From Aspidiotus rigidus (lineage: Eukaryota; Arthropoda; Insecta; Hemiptera; Diaspididae): a stretch of 64,000 nt of DNA. Made by a program: the position numbers and the translations under genes. Below are positions 10,191 through 20,060 of the stretch, piece by piece (within the stretch, counting starts at the first letter, position 1; each line of letters opens with the position of its first letter). Where the stretch lies: positions 10,230,001 through 10,294,000 of the forward strand of contig JAVHKY010000052.1 in the NCBI GenBank assembly GCA_035079385.1, written 5' to 3'. A model generated the notes under the pieces. The model was not told the origin of the DNA and did no database searches. It worked only from the letters and a program-made list of their open reading frames with translations.

Positions 10191-12375
10191 GGATTTTTTT
10201 GTCCGCGGAACTCCTCCGAAACTACCCGATGGATTTTTTTGTAACTTAGCCATATTGTAGTAGTATATCTGAAGATGTGCACCTGCAATTTTTTTGAAAA
10301 TCGGATGAGTAGTTCTCGAGAAATTTTCAATTTGTTGAGAAATTTTGCAGTATTTCGAGTACCTTTTTGTCCGCGGAACTCCTCCGAAACTACCCGATGG
10401 ATTTTTATGTAACTCGGCCGTATTGTAGTATTATATTTGAAGATGTGCACCTGCATTTTTTTTGAGGATCGGATGAGTAGTTCTCGAGAAATTTTTACTT
10501 TTGTTGAAAATTTTTCACCATTACGAGTAGCTTCTTACGAATAGCTGCGAGTAGCTGCTTACGTTAGGAGAAGCGGATTTTCCTATACGTTTACCACTTT
10601 CGTTATTAGTACGTGTATTGTGAAGAACCTTTCATCATTCGACAGGTTCATTCTTCGTTCGTTCTTTACCAAGGGTTCATTGGATTTTATTTCTGATGAA
10701 ACCTTTTCGTTCAAATTTAGTACACTTGTATCTCGCTTCCCACAGCCCCTAGAGCGTTGAATTTTGTTTTGTCAAATTTATTTTTGAACGGATAGTGGCA
10801 ATGGCGAGTTGTTCATTTTTCTAGCTATTTTTCATTATTATTAGTCATACTCGATAGTTTTTTTTTTTTTTTTTTTTTATTTTTTTTTTTTATTATTATT
10901 ATTTTACGAGCATTATAAACTGCACGAGGGTTATTTGCTCGGCGTTACAATCTTATTTTAGAACATTACTTGAATTAGGTTAAATTAGGTACGTATTGGT
11001 GGAATTGAGTGGCGATCGAACGGAATTTTTTGGTGAATTATATGAAGTTGTAGAATTGAGTGGTGCGTAAATAAGTTAGGGTTGAGTCGATGGTTTCGGA
11101 GTTGTTGTTTAGTGCTGCATTGATATTGGAAGATATATTTAGGGAGGTTCGAGTGGGTTGCAGGACGGGGCATGAGAAAATAAAATGATCAACTGATAAA
11201 TTTTCTTGGAGACAGTGAGGGCATGATGGAGGAGCGAGATTAGTGAGAAGATAAGTATGAGTAAGACGAGTGTGGCCTATTCGCAGCCGAGCTAAAATGA
11301 TCTCCTCTTGCCTTGAATTTCGTTGGCATGAGGACCAAAATGTGGGTTCACGTTTTATTTTTCTTAATTTGTTATTCGACTGATTTTAGTGAAAACCTTG
11401 AGTTTGAATGATTAAGTACAATTTTTTAATCTTCATCAAGTGTGCTGATGCGAGACTACCTGGGTGATTTCACTCTTAATTAATAATTGATTTATTTGTC
11501 ATTTTTTCATGTATGGGTACATAATTAATAGTGGTTCATAGTTGATTTGAGGTGTCAAAAGAGATAAAAAGATTATTTTCAATTTGGACTGGCTTTTTTG
11601 AGTGAGATTTGAGATTAGACTAACGAGTAAATCGGGCTTGGGTACATTATATTTTTACCGAATTTTCTAGCTAGAAAAGTGAGGTATTTTGTTAATACGT
11701 TTGGAATGGTTGAAGCGTGAGGGAAGGAATGAGGGGTTGACTATTGGGTGATTGGTTGCTTCTTTCGTTTCGACATCGATTTTTTTAGTTTTTCGGGATC
11801 TCGTTGTAGCTGGATTCCCAGATGAAGAATTTTGGGGTGGAGTGTGCATAGAAAATGGTGATATGATAGCGTGAAGGCAATTTATGATTGCACGAGAGGA
11901 ATAGCAGCTCGAGATAGCTTTAAGAGATGCCAGAAATCGGAAGTGATAAAGAATTGAACCACTCATCCTAATATACAGTACTAATTATATGCTAAGAATA
12001 AGGTATGGGAAAAAATGATTGTAGAGCTCTTTTTTATTAGAAACAACTGTTATAGCCTCGTAGCAGTTTGGACAGGGGGAGGGAGAGTGGTTTTTCTGGA
12101 GACGTTTTGTAGGTTTTAGATGACTCTTAGCCTAAATTATAACAAAATTCAGATTTCTTTATTGGATTATAGGTATTTTTACTCTGTTATCTGTTGATGT
12201 GACATCGTAGTGATAGAATTTATAAACTGAGTTTTATTGTTTATTCTACAAATGTTTGACATGATTGACAGGTCATTGGTATTTAATTTAAAGAGAGGGA
12301 GTGACTCTCTCAATGTTTTTTGCATTGTGGGAAGAAAAGTCGTGTACTACTCACGCGACTGCGTGAGTGTTTTTT
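10191..12375 (+). repeat. U1 composite repeat, copy C
   Basis: 2.2-kb body. From left to right: the 168-bp tandem pair (10200-10510), a T tract and (TTA)n ending the antisense captured LINE (10858-11345), the palindrome TTTTCTAGCTAGAAAA near 11667-11682, and the terminal hairpin plus T run (12345-12375). It starts after a TATATA tract adjoining R and ends directly against an 850-bp TIR transposon. It is nearly identical to copies B and D. No coding function; ORFs at 10172-10456 and 11667-11966 (both antisense) are repeat by-products. Confidence 0.85.
10858..11345 (-). pseudogene. 5'-truncated LINE 3' end captured in U1 (copy C)
   Basis: The antisense counterpart of the fragment at 8750-9233, with the same C-terminal CPHC zinc motif and the same poly(A) end (here T tract 10858-10890). 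Confidence 0.7.
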
Positions 12376-13226
12376 ATAATGAGGCTGCCACTATCTAGCT
12401 TTATTGTCGTCGTACTATTTTCATCACAAAGAAGCTAACCTAAACCAGTCGTTTTACAAACAGACTGAGACCTCATAGCCTACATGTAAATAGTCGACCA
12501 GCCGTATCATGAATCATGCTTTTGCATGCTTCCAAAAATTTTAGAGGTGATGTGTACATACATTGATGTTGCTCAGTTTCTCGATTGCCGATCGATTATT
12601 TGGGTACGATTGATTGTTCTTGTGTGAAGTTGTTGTTATTAGCTCGCATTTCGTAATTCTTTCATAGTAATTTGACCATTTTTTTTTTTTTCGGAATGAC
12701 TGAACTTGTTACAAATTGTTCATCTCCCTAATGATTTAGAAAAGAGTGACGGTAGTGTACATGCAGTCTGTCAACTACAATTGAATGTCAAACTTGATAA
12801 GTTCTATGAAGGAAGAGATAATTCACTGAAGAAACCGTGGTCAAGAAGTCGCGTACTGAAGACGATAGCAGATATAAAAGATGCCAAGGCAGCTGAGACG
12901 TTGCATAAAAAGCGAACTCCAAGTCAGTATCATCTATGTAAAAAGTACGATGTTCTCAGTATCGGTGCTGAAGATAACTTAATTATAAAAAGGAAGCATG
13001 TGGATGATCCGATTAAACTTCTTCATGTTGTAATATGGGATTAATGCAATGAAAACGACTATGTAATGACTTCTGTTACTCAAAATTACAGATATTTTGC
13101 CTTAATTTGAACTATTTACATATAGACTATGAGGTCTCAGTCTGTTTGTAAAACGTCTGGTTTAGGTTAGTTTTGTGATGAAAATAGTACGACGACAGTA
13201 AAGCTAGATAGTGGCAGCCTCATTAT
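12376..13226. mobile_element. 850-bp DNA transposon with about 115-bp terminal inverted repeats
   Basis: 12376-12494 and 13112-13226 are reverse complements with about five differences, each beginning ATAATGAGGCTGCCACTATC at the outer end. The left flank is the T run of U1 copy C and the right flank is the A run that starts segment L, so the exact edges and target duplication (perhaps TA) are obscured. The interior holds one 112-codon ORF (12706-13044). No transposase is visible, so the element looks non-autonomous. Confidence 0.8.
12706..13044 (+). CDS. ORF inside TIR transposon, possibly from an integrase-like (KRBA2/Ginger-type) protein
   Basis: 112 codons from ATG to TAA, lying wholly between the TIRs. 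Basic overall. The region QYHLCKKYDVLSIG..LIIKR resembles the short segment that precedes the zinc finger of KRAB-A-domain-2-like and Ginger-type integrases, as I remember those families. No HHCC or DDE catalytic residues are present. If the likeness is real, this is a captured N-terminal piece of such a gene; otherwise it is an orphan ORF. The frame is intact despite its non-autonomous host, which is the reason to list it. Confidence 0.35.
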   Translation: MLQIVHLPNDLEKSDGSVHAVCQLQLNVKLDKFYEGRDNSLKKPWSRSRVLKTIADIKDAKAAETLHKKRTPSQYHLCKKYDVLSIGAEDNLIIKRKHVDDPIKLLHVVIWD

Positions 13227-13342
13227 AAAAAGGCTAAAAATTTTCAGGCTGATTGAGATCGCAACGTTTTTTTCACAAAAAGGCGGCGTTTTGTAAACGG
13301 GCTAGGATTTTTGCAAAAAGGCTAAATCTACAAAAGGGCTGC

Positions 13343-13403
<61 letters not shown>

Positions 13404-13538
13404 AAACCTGAAATTTTTTTTTATGCCAGTTGTGATCTAGGACCCCTAAAACGTCGAGAAAGTTCATTACCCACTCCCCCTGTTGACCTTGCTACGGGTG
13501 TAATACCTCACTTTTCTAGTTAGAAAAGTCGGTAAAAT
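13227..13538. repeat. small element: segment L, (TA)n microsatellite, segment R
   Basis: 13227-13346 is L (starts AAAAGGCTAAAAATTTTC), 13346-13400 is an uninterrupted TA microsatellite of about 55 bp, and 13401-13538 is R, ending in the TTTTCTAGTTAGAAAAG palindrome. The same L and R flank or adjoin U1 copies B, C and D, always through the TA tract. The simplest reading is that L-(TA)n-R is a small element whose TA tract is where U1 bodies are found inserted. Confidence 0.65.
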
Positions 13539-13758
13539 ACCGGCGTTAAGTACTCGTTAGGTGACTGTGACTTATCATGTACATAAGGTGCTAGTTGAAA
13601 AAGTATCCTCTCAGTTAGACATTATATATTTAGATTTTGAAAAAGCTTTTGATAAGGTTGATCATTACAAATTACTCGAGAAACTTGATTTCGTGGGTTT
13701 CTCCGACTCTCTCATTGAACTCTCTTGGACTTATTTATTGGAAAGAACATAGTATGTC

Positions 13759-16149
13759 ATGCTCAAGGGGGCTATGTCTGAAATGTTCGATAATTTCTCG
13801 GTGGTACCACAGGGATCTGTTCCGGGTCCATATCTCTTCTTCTTATTTATGATTGGCGTAGATAAAGATTTAAGCTATTCGCGATACTCATTGTATGCTG
13901 ACGATATAAAGCTATTCAGGGAGGCACGCTGTTTGGAGGATTCTGTGTTGCTGCAGCGGGACCTCGATATGTTGACGAGATGGAGCGAGAAAAATTCGAT
14001 GCCTTTAAACACTAAAAAATGTAAAGTGATGACGTTCTCTCGCAAGCGAACTAAGATTCAGGCAGAATATCAGATACGTGGAGAGATCTTGAATTCAGTT
14101 GAGGAAATTCGTGATCTAGATGTCCTCTTTGATCCCAGAATAAACCTTGATTGCCACTTACACAAGGTAGTGAATAGCGCGAAACGCAATCTTGGAATCA
14201 TCATGAGACACACCAAATCTTTAGTCAACATGTCTGTTCTCCGCTTCCTGTATCTGATGCTTGTACGATCGCATCTGGATAGTGCAAGTGTGATATGGGG
14301 TCCAGTAGGTAAGGGGAAGTTGGAAAAAATTGAACGTATTCAAAAAATGTTCGCAAGATATCTCTATTTTAGAAAGTTTGGATATTACGATACCTTAATT
14401 ACTTATTCGGAATTGGTCCTGGGTTACGAGTTAACTACTCTAAAAGGGAGAAGGGAACTTAGTTTAATAATGATAGTGAGGGATACCCTGTGTGGAAAAA
14501 CTGAATCGTCGTTCTTACTAAGTAAGATAAATTTCCCCAGACGAAGTCATACTCAAGCGAGTAATACAATCGAAGACGTGAGACGTGTGATAAACGAGTG
14601 TGAATTTATTATTAAAACTCCCTCGCTAAAAAGATTGCTCCTGGAACCCAACCCTGTGCCTCTCCTCTTGTACGGGCTACCAAAAGTCCATAAAAAAGAT
14701 AACCTGATGCGTCCGGTCGTATCCTTTGTGTCCTCCCCCAAGTACGCTCTGACGAAATTTTCGGACCGATGGTTTAAATCGAGAGTTGACCATGAGTCAC
14801 CTTACTCGGTGAAAAATTCGGTCTCCTTGGCTGATAGGCTTAAGTATAATATTCTTCCGCTGGGATCGACCCTGTGTTCATTTGATGTGGTCGGCCTGTC
14901 CCCCAATATCTCCAGAGCAACCGCCATGCAACATATGGGAGACCTTTTGATTCAAACAAATGTTCGCCAAGAAGAATTGGGTGAATTTTTCAATCTCCTC
15001 AATATTTGTTGGTCTCCTAATTATTGCAAATTCGATAACAAGTTTTTTGAGTTTCCTGAAGAGGTTGGAATACCCATCGGTTCTCCTTTGGGTTCTCTCA
15101 TTTCGGAGGTCTTTATGTCTAAGTTTGAGCTCGATTTGTTCTCCTCTGGCAGTGCGTATTTAGATCAGATTTATTATTGGCACAGGTATGTCGACGATGT
15201 GTTGTGTACGTGGACTGGTCTCCGAGAGCTTTTTTTGGAGTTTCTCCAGTATCTAAATAATCAATATCCTTCTATAAAATTTACTTTAGAAATCGTTGGC
15301 GCATCTATTAATTACTTGGATTTGACGATCTGTAATATAGACGGTATCCATGAATTCGCCATATACAGGAAAGATACTGCGACCGATATCACTTTCCACG
15401 GAAAATCTTTTTGCCCTGTAGCCCATAAATATGCTGGATTTAACAGTTTAATCCATCGACTGACTAGTATTCCTCTCAATCAGTCAGCCTTCCAAAAAGA
15501 GGTATTAACTATAAAGCACTTGGCCAGAGTGAATGAAGTGAACTTAGACATTGACCTTATGATTCAAAGGAAAGTTACTCGAAGATGCCTCGATTCCACC
15601 ACCTCCCTCCCGCGCAATACGGCCCTAAACAGTAGAGAGCGTTGGATAAGGCTTCCGTTCTTGGAGCAGTTTTCATCTCAATTGAGTCGTGTCCTACGCC
15701 CCTTCGGATTTCGGCCTGTGTATTACAACCCCAATACCATAAAAAGTTTATTGGTTAGGCTAAAAGACCCCATCCAACTGGCCGAGAGGAGTGGTGTGTA
15801 TAAAGTTGAGTGTAAGGATTGTAACGGAATTTATATCGGCGAGACAGGCCGTCAGTTGAAAATTAGAATCGCTGAACATAGGAAGGCGTGGGAAAAGAAG
15901 AATATAGGTGAATCGGCGTTTGCGGACCATCTATACACTAGCGGCCATAGCATTAAAGAGGGGTCCGAGGTCCTCCTCTATAGAGAAAACGCGTATTCGA
16001 AGCGAAAAGCGTTAGAACACATCGAAATAATCCGTTATTTAAATAACGACGACCTTAATGTGCTCAACAGGTACATACCTGATGAGGGGTTGATTGAACT
16101 AGTTTACGAGTATGATTCACGTCGTGATGACTCGCTGGTTCAATCCTGA
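13759..16149 (+). CDS. 796-codon fused ORF: LINE reverse transcriptase plus Penelope RT and GIY-YIG endonuclease
   Basis: Residues 1 to about 259 are LINE RT (VVPQGS box, YADD near residue 47). From about residue 260 the frame continues into a Penelope-like protein: GLPKVHKKD (about residue 305), an RT with YVDD near residue 477, then a GIY-YIG endonuclease with GVYKVE..GIYIGETGRQ near residues 679-700 and a basic linker with conserved C and H. The Penelope part is 5'-truncated, lacking the N-terminus of its RT. The join is an insertion boundary at 14536/14537, so the fusion arose by chance. It has no stop across the junction. Whether it is transcribed is unknown. Confidence 0.85.
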   Translation: MLKGAMSEMFDNFSVVPQGSVPGPYLFFLFMIGVDKDLSYSRYSLYADDIKLFREARCLEDSVLLQRDLDMLTRWSEKNSMPLNTKKCKVMTFSRKRTKIQAEYQIRGEILNSVEEIRDLDVLFDPRINLDCHLHKVVNSAKRNLGIIMRHTKSLVNMSVLRFLYLMLVRSHLDSASVIWGPVGKGKLEKIERIQKMFARYLYFRKFGYYDTLITYSELVLGYELTTLKGRRELSLIMIVRDTLCGKTESSFLLSKINFPRRSHTQASNTIEDVRRVINECEFIIKTPSLKRLLLEPNPVPLLLYGLPKVHKKDNLMRPVVSFVSSPKYALTKFSDRWFKSRVDHESPYSVKNSVSLADRLKYNILPLGSTLCSFDVVGLSPNISRATAMQHMGDLLIQTNVRQEELGEFFNLLNICWSPNYCKFDNKFFEFPEEVGIPIGSPLGSLISEVFMSKFELDLFSSGSAYLDQIYYWHRYVDDVLCTWTGLRELFLEFLQYLNNQYPSIKFTLEIVGASINYLDLTICNIDGIHEFAIYRKDTATDITFHGKSFCPVAHKYAGFNSLIHRLTSIPLNQSAFQKEVLTIKHLARVNEVNLDIDLMIQRKVTRRCLDSTTSLPRNTALNSRERWIRLPFLEQFSSQLSRVLRPFGFRPVYYNPNTIKSLLVRLKDPIQLAERSGVYKVECKDCNGIYIGETGRQLKIRIAEHRKAWEKKNIGESAFADHLYTSGHSIKEGSEVLLYRENAYSKRKALEHIEIIRYLNNDDLNVLNRYIPDEGLIELVYEYDSRRDDSLVQS

Positions 16150-16350
16150 TTTCCTCGTATGTTTCTAGTTTACAGCCGGAGTTGGTTCAGTCGCTTTCCA
16201 GTCCTCGTTGACAATGATTGTTTAATCGAAAGCGCTCTGGCGTCGTTAAATTTCTGTGGCTAAAATTGTAAATTACTCCGATTGTATTACTCGCTTGAGT
16301 ATGACTTCGTTTGGTATATCTGCCCATAAATTGAGAAACCGCATTGATTC
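14537..16350 (+). mobile_element. Penelope-like element inserted in the LINE
   Basis: Flanked by a perfect 14-bp direct repeat TAAGATAAATTTCC (14523-14536 and 16351-16364). Just inside the left edge, 14540-14572 is the reverse complement of 16279-16311 near the right edge, with about 40 bp beyond the right arm. The coding part ends at 16149. A short inverted copy of the 3' region placed before a 5'-truncated body is a known outcome of Penelope-type integration. The second Penelope copy at 34.2-35.2 kb has the same layout. Confidence 0.85.
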
Positions 16351-17012
16351 TAAGATAAATTTCCTCGCTCCATCCAGAACGAGTAGTTTTAGGGATATCT
16401 TTCAGATTCCTCAGCACAGAACGCAGCAATTTACTTCTGCTCCACTGCTTCGTGCCCTGTCTCCCTTGAACCAGGTTTTTAAAGAAGACCGCACAATTGA
16501 TATATTTTTTGACAGCAGAAAAATGTTAGTAGCAAGCTGACGTCAATCCTCATGAACTTGGAAACAAATTGACAATGCTTGCCCATACCTTATTTGTTCA
16601 TTATTCATCTACTTTTTTTTCTTTCTTCTTTTTCATATCATAAATCTTTCAGTCTGCTCTTTTCCGCACCCCTATGATCAAATGGCCTCCATTTATCTGT
16701 AATTATTATTACTATATTTATTGATTAATTTGTTTTTTTTGTTTATTCATTGAAATGATTGGTTTGTGAAAGGGGTTGGGGGATTGAACATGGGACCAGG
16801 GTCGAGGTGGCTAGTGGTGGACATATTATCATTATTGTTTTTTTATCTTGAATTTCGGATTCTGTTCGTTTATTATCCGTATTTCTCTATTATTCTTTAT
16901 TCTGTTTGTTTTGCTCTTTTTTTTTCATTTATAGTGCCCTCCTGTCATTGGCCGATTGGCTGTTGGAGGGCACACTAATATAAATAAATTATAAATAATA
17001 AATGAACGAATG

Positions 17013-17018
17013 AAAAAA

Positions 17019-17061
<43 letters not shown>

Positions 17062-17063
17062 AT
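17013..17063 (+). repeat. (AAAT)n tail of the CR1-like LINE
   Basis: About a dozen uninterrupted TAAA units close the 3' UTR of the LINE, as expected for a LINE that primes on a short microsatellite tail. Confidence 0.85.
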
Positions 17064-17213
17064 TTATAAATACTCACCTATCCAACCCCTGACCTGGATG
17101 TAGCTCCTTAGCAATAATGACAAGAATTGAATTATTATTATGTATACTTGTTTGAGTAGGCTAACCTTGGTTGCAGTGCGAACACTATACCTGCTCAACT
17201 TTTCTTGACTTAA

Positions 17214-17437
17214 GAAGAAACGAAAATAAACGAAAATAAATTCCGAGTTTTATATTTACAAACCACTTAAATTATACGAGTATAATTGCGTCAGCGCTTT
17301 CGACACCAGGTCTTTTACGAAGTTTTTTATAACACTCATAAATGACCTGGTGTCGAAAGCCCTCGCGCAATTGTATAATTCATATGGTTTGTAAATATAA
17401 AATTCGGAATTTATTTTCGTTTATTTTCGTTTCTTCC
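17214..17437. repeat. foldback element with ~100-bp arms
   Basis: 17214-17312 (AAGAAACGAAAATAAACG at the outer end) is the reverse complement of 17340-17437, apart from a few mismatches, with a loop of about 27 bases. The arms include ACACCAGGTC and TTACAAACC..AATTATA. It adjoins the 3' end of the antisense R1-like LINE. A MITE or solo foldback is likely; transcribed, it would make a long hairpin RNA. Confidence 0.75.
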
Positions 17438-17439
17438 TA

Positions 17440-20060
17440 CAATTATAGCCGTAAAAATGAACAACCGAATTTCCTTAACTTCTCGTGAAGGTACTCGTTG
17501 AAGCAGCCATGACCGCTTAACACCTGCGTCGGGTGAAAGTTCAGCTAACCATGGACTCGGTTTATCCACTCACTCATCAAGGTTGTTTATTAACACACGG
17601 GTTTTCCACGTACCCAGCTCACTCTGGGCAATTCCTCCTTTCAATTTTGCAAGCAAGGAGCATTTGGCCTCCTGCTTAACCTGTGAAGCTTCTTGATAGG
17701 TTGTCGTCTTCTTTTTTGCTTTGAAGGAGTTCCGTTGGTGGTGAACGTGCTAATACGCAAAGAGCCTCCGTCGAGACAATGTGGTAGGCACTGACACACC
17801 TCAGCGCAGCTCTTTGTTGGATCTTTACCATCTCTCTTCTTGTGTGTGTTATCTTCATCGAGTCGGCCCATACTGGGGCACCATATAGGGGGATTGACAA
17901 GGCAGTGCTCATCAGATCCTTCTTCTTGCTACTCTCAGTTCTCCTAGGTTCTTCATTAGGCGGCTTAGGTATGCAAGTCCGCTGTCATCACGAAATTGTG
18001 CCTGAAGGTCAGTGTTAAATCAAACTAGGTGCCTAGATACTTCATAAATTTCCACACCCTACAAGCAAAAGAAGGGAGGACTGAACTTCCGACGGTTCGT
18101 GAATAAAATGGCCTCCGTCTTACCAACTACTCAATCCAACGCATCAATACCTTTAGAGCCCGGTTCACCCTGCTCTCCACCACTACAGTTGTTTCGGCAA
18201 GGCATACCGCCAGTGTGTCATTCACATAGCTGATAAGCTCAACACCCGAGGGCAGCTTTACCCTAAATATCCTGTTGAATGCAGCGCACCATAACAGCAG
18301 CCTAAGGACCGACCCCTACAGCACCCCACAAGTAACTGGTTGCTTTACTGTACCAGCAAACGTCTCTGCTTGGATTTAACGACAGCTAAGATAGTTGCTG
18401 ATCATCCTGAGCAGGTATGCGGCCACTTCTGCGTCCACGAGGGCAATATCTTCTTTCATAGAATCGAGTTGAACGCATTTCTGATGTCGAGGTTGACAGC
18501 TGCGAAAAACTGACGCGTAGCAATGGCTGACGGATGTATAGCGTCCAATTTGAAACCCCTACAGACTACTAGAGGTCATATCTCTTTCCTTCAGATAGCT
18601 CTCAAGTCGATTGGATATCACTCTCTCCAGGAGTTTCCCAACATTGTCCAACAGATAAAGTGGTTAATAAGAGAATGGAAGGCCAGGTGGTTTATCCTTC
18701 TTATCGATCAACGCTAGCCTGGCTTTCTTTCACCAGACAGAGAACAGTCCCCCAGTAACTGCCGCATTGAATATATCAACAAGCAGTGCTGGGTCAACTG
18801 AATGTATAGCGCTCGAGACTGGATTTGGAATCTCATAAGGGCACGGAGCCTTCTAATACTTACCCCGCAGTCTTAACTGCTGAATCCACCTCCCTCGATA
18901 CCTAGGAGGGATATACCATCCTCCTCTTCTATTGGTAGCGTTACCGATGGTGGTGACTGCTGTGGAAACGAGCCGTTAATGATTTGCCTCACAACAGCCG
19001 GCTCCATTTGGCTCATTGCTGAGAGGCCCTTCAGCATTATCTTGTAGGGCTCAATAAACGAGTCCTCCCCCGCTATTTCGCACAGCTCTTTCCATGCTTC
19101 ACTGTTGCTGTCTCTTATAGCTTTCTTCAGCCTCTTATAAGCCAGCTAGTATTCAGGTGCAACCGCTCGCATCCCTTTCTGGCCTCTACTACGCTGGTAT
19201 ATCTGACGCTGATGGTTGCACTCTTAAGGTAACTCGGCAATATTGTTGGTCCACCAGTAAGCTGCTCTCCTCTTCTTTGGTGAACCTTCCCTGGGTATGG
19301 CTACATCGCACGTTTTTATCATCCTGTCTACTGCCACCTCGGCATTTCCCTCTTGTTCTTGTCCTTAATCCCATGTGAGAGCAAGGTAGCCAGCTCTGGA
19401 GGGTCGCTGTTCAGCTTCGTGACTGCCGAATTTTCTTGCCAGTTTTTGTGGAGCAGCGACCTCAACTTCCCGTTGGATGGAAAAGTTGATTTACCAATGT
19501 TCGCTCCCGGAAAGCTCTTGATCCAGTACTGCCCAGCCTTCTATTCTCCAGGTTAGGTTCTCTGAGGCAAATGTGACATCAATAACGGACCCATAACTTT
19601 GATGCAGTCGGGTAGGAGTGCTACCCACGTTGACCACTTCCAGTCCACTGCAGGCAATCCACTCCCCCAAGGCATGTCCACGGTGGTCAGTTCGGCCAGA
19701 ATGCCACCCTTTTGACCAGGCATTGAAGTTGCAGTCACAATGAATTTCTCACCTTGCCTTCTGGAAAAGTTTTCTTCCAATTCGTCTAGGGAGTCCTCAT
19801 ACTCCTGGAAGGGCCGATTTGGAAAGAAGTAGCAACTGTAGGCAACCACATCAGACATCTCAACAGCAACTCAACCTCGCCCGGAGCGATTGGACAATCT
19901 GGGAAAATACCAATGGCCGCTAAGCCAGTACAGTCTGTATACCATCGTTGTACACCCGCAACATTGTAACATTCACTGGCAATTACAATGTGCATTCCCT
20001 TCTCAGTAAGTTTACAGTTCTCAAGGTTGACCAGCAGGAACTTGAGTGCCACTGCCATTA
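17440..20060 (-). pseudogene. R1-clade-like LINE, antisense, frame-broken
   Basis: Read on the minus strand from 20060: endonuclease segments with RWYTDCTGLAAIGIFPDCPI and DVVAYSCYFFPNRPFQEYED (19.55-19.95 kb), then RT segments including AAVNLDIRNAF and AAYLLRM (about 18.3-18.5 kb), then the C-terminal part SIPLYGAPVWADSM..IQQRAALRCVSAY (17.68-17.91 kb). Many stops and frameshifts. The order EN-RT-C-terminal domain and the wording are those of R1-type elements. A sister fragment in plus orientation lies at 39.33-40.56 kb. The 3' side reaches the foldback at 17437. Confidence 0.85.

Larger units (their letters stand above)
13561..17063 (+). pseudogene. CR1/Jockey-superfamily LINE, 5'-truncated, split by a Penelope-like insertion
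   Basis: RT segments in order: IYLDFEKAFDKVDH (about 13620), VVPQGSVPGP (about 13800), YADDIKLF (about 13897) and thumb-like sequence to 14536. After the inserted Penelope element the same protein resumes at 16351 (SKINFLAPSRT) and ends at 16540 with the FH/HR-rich tail usual for this superfamily. A 3' UTR leads to an (AAAT)n tail at 17013-17063. There is a frameshift or stop near 13752. The endonuclease and first ORF are missing, so this is a 5'-truncated copy. Excising 14537-16364 (insert plus one duplicate) restores the RT C-terminus without a frame change. Confidence 0.85.

Noticed and set aside
10191..12375. U1 as a canonical Helitron
   Set aside because: A 3' hairpin is present, but there is no CTRR end, no 5' TC consensus that I can fix and no Rep/helicase; kept only as a hypothesis in the findings.
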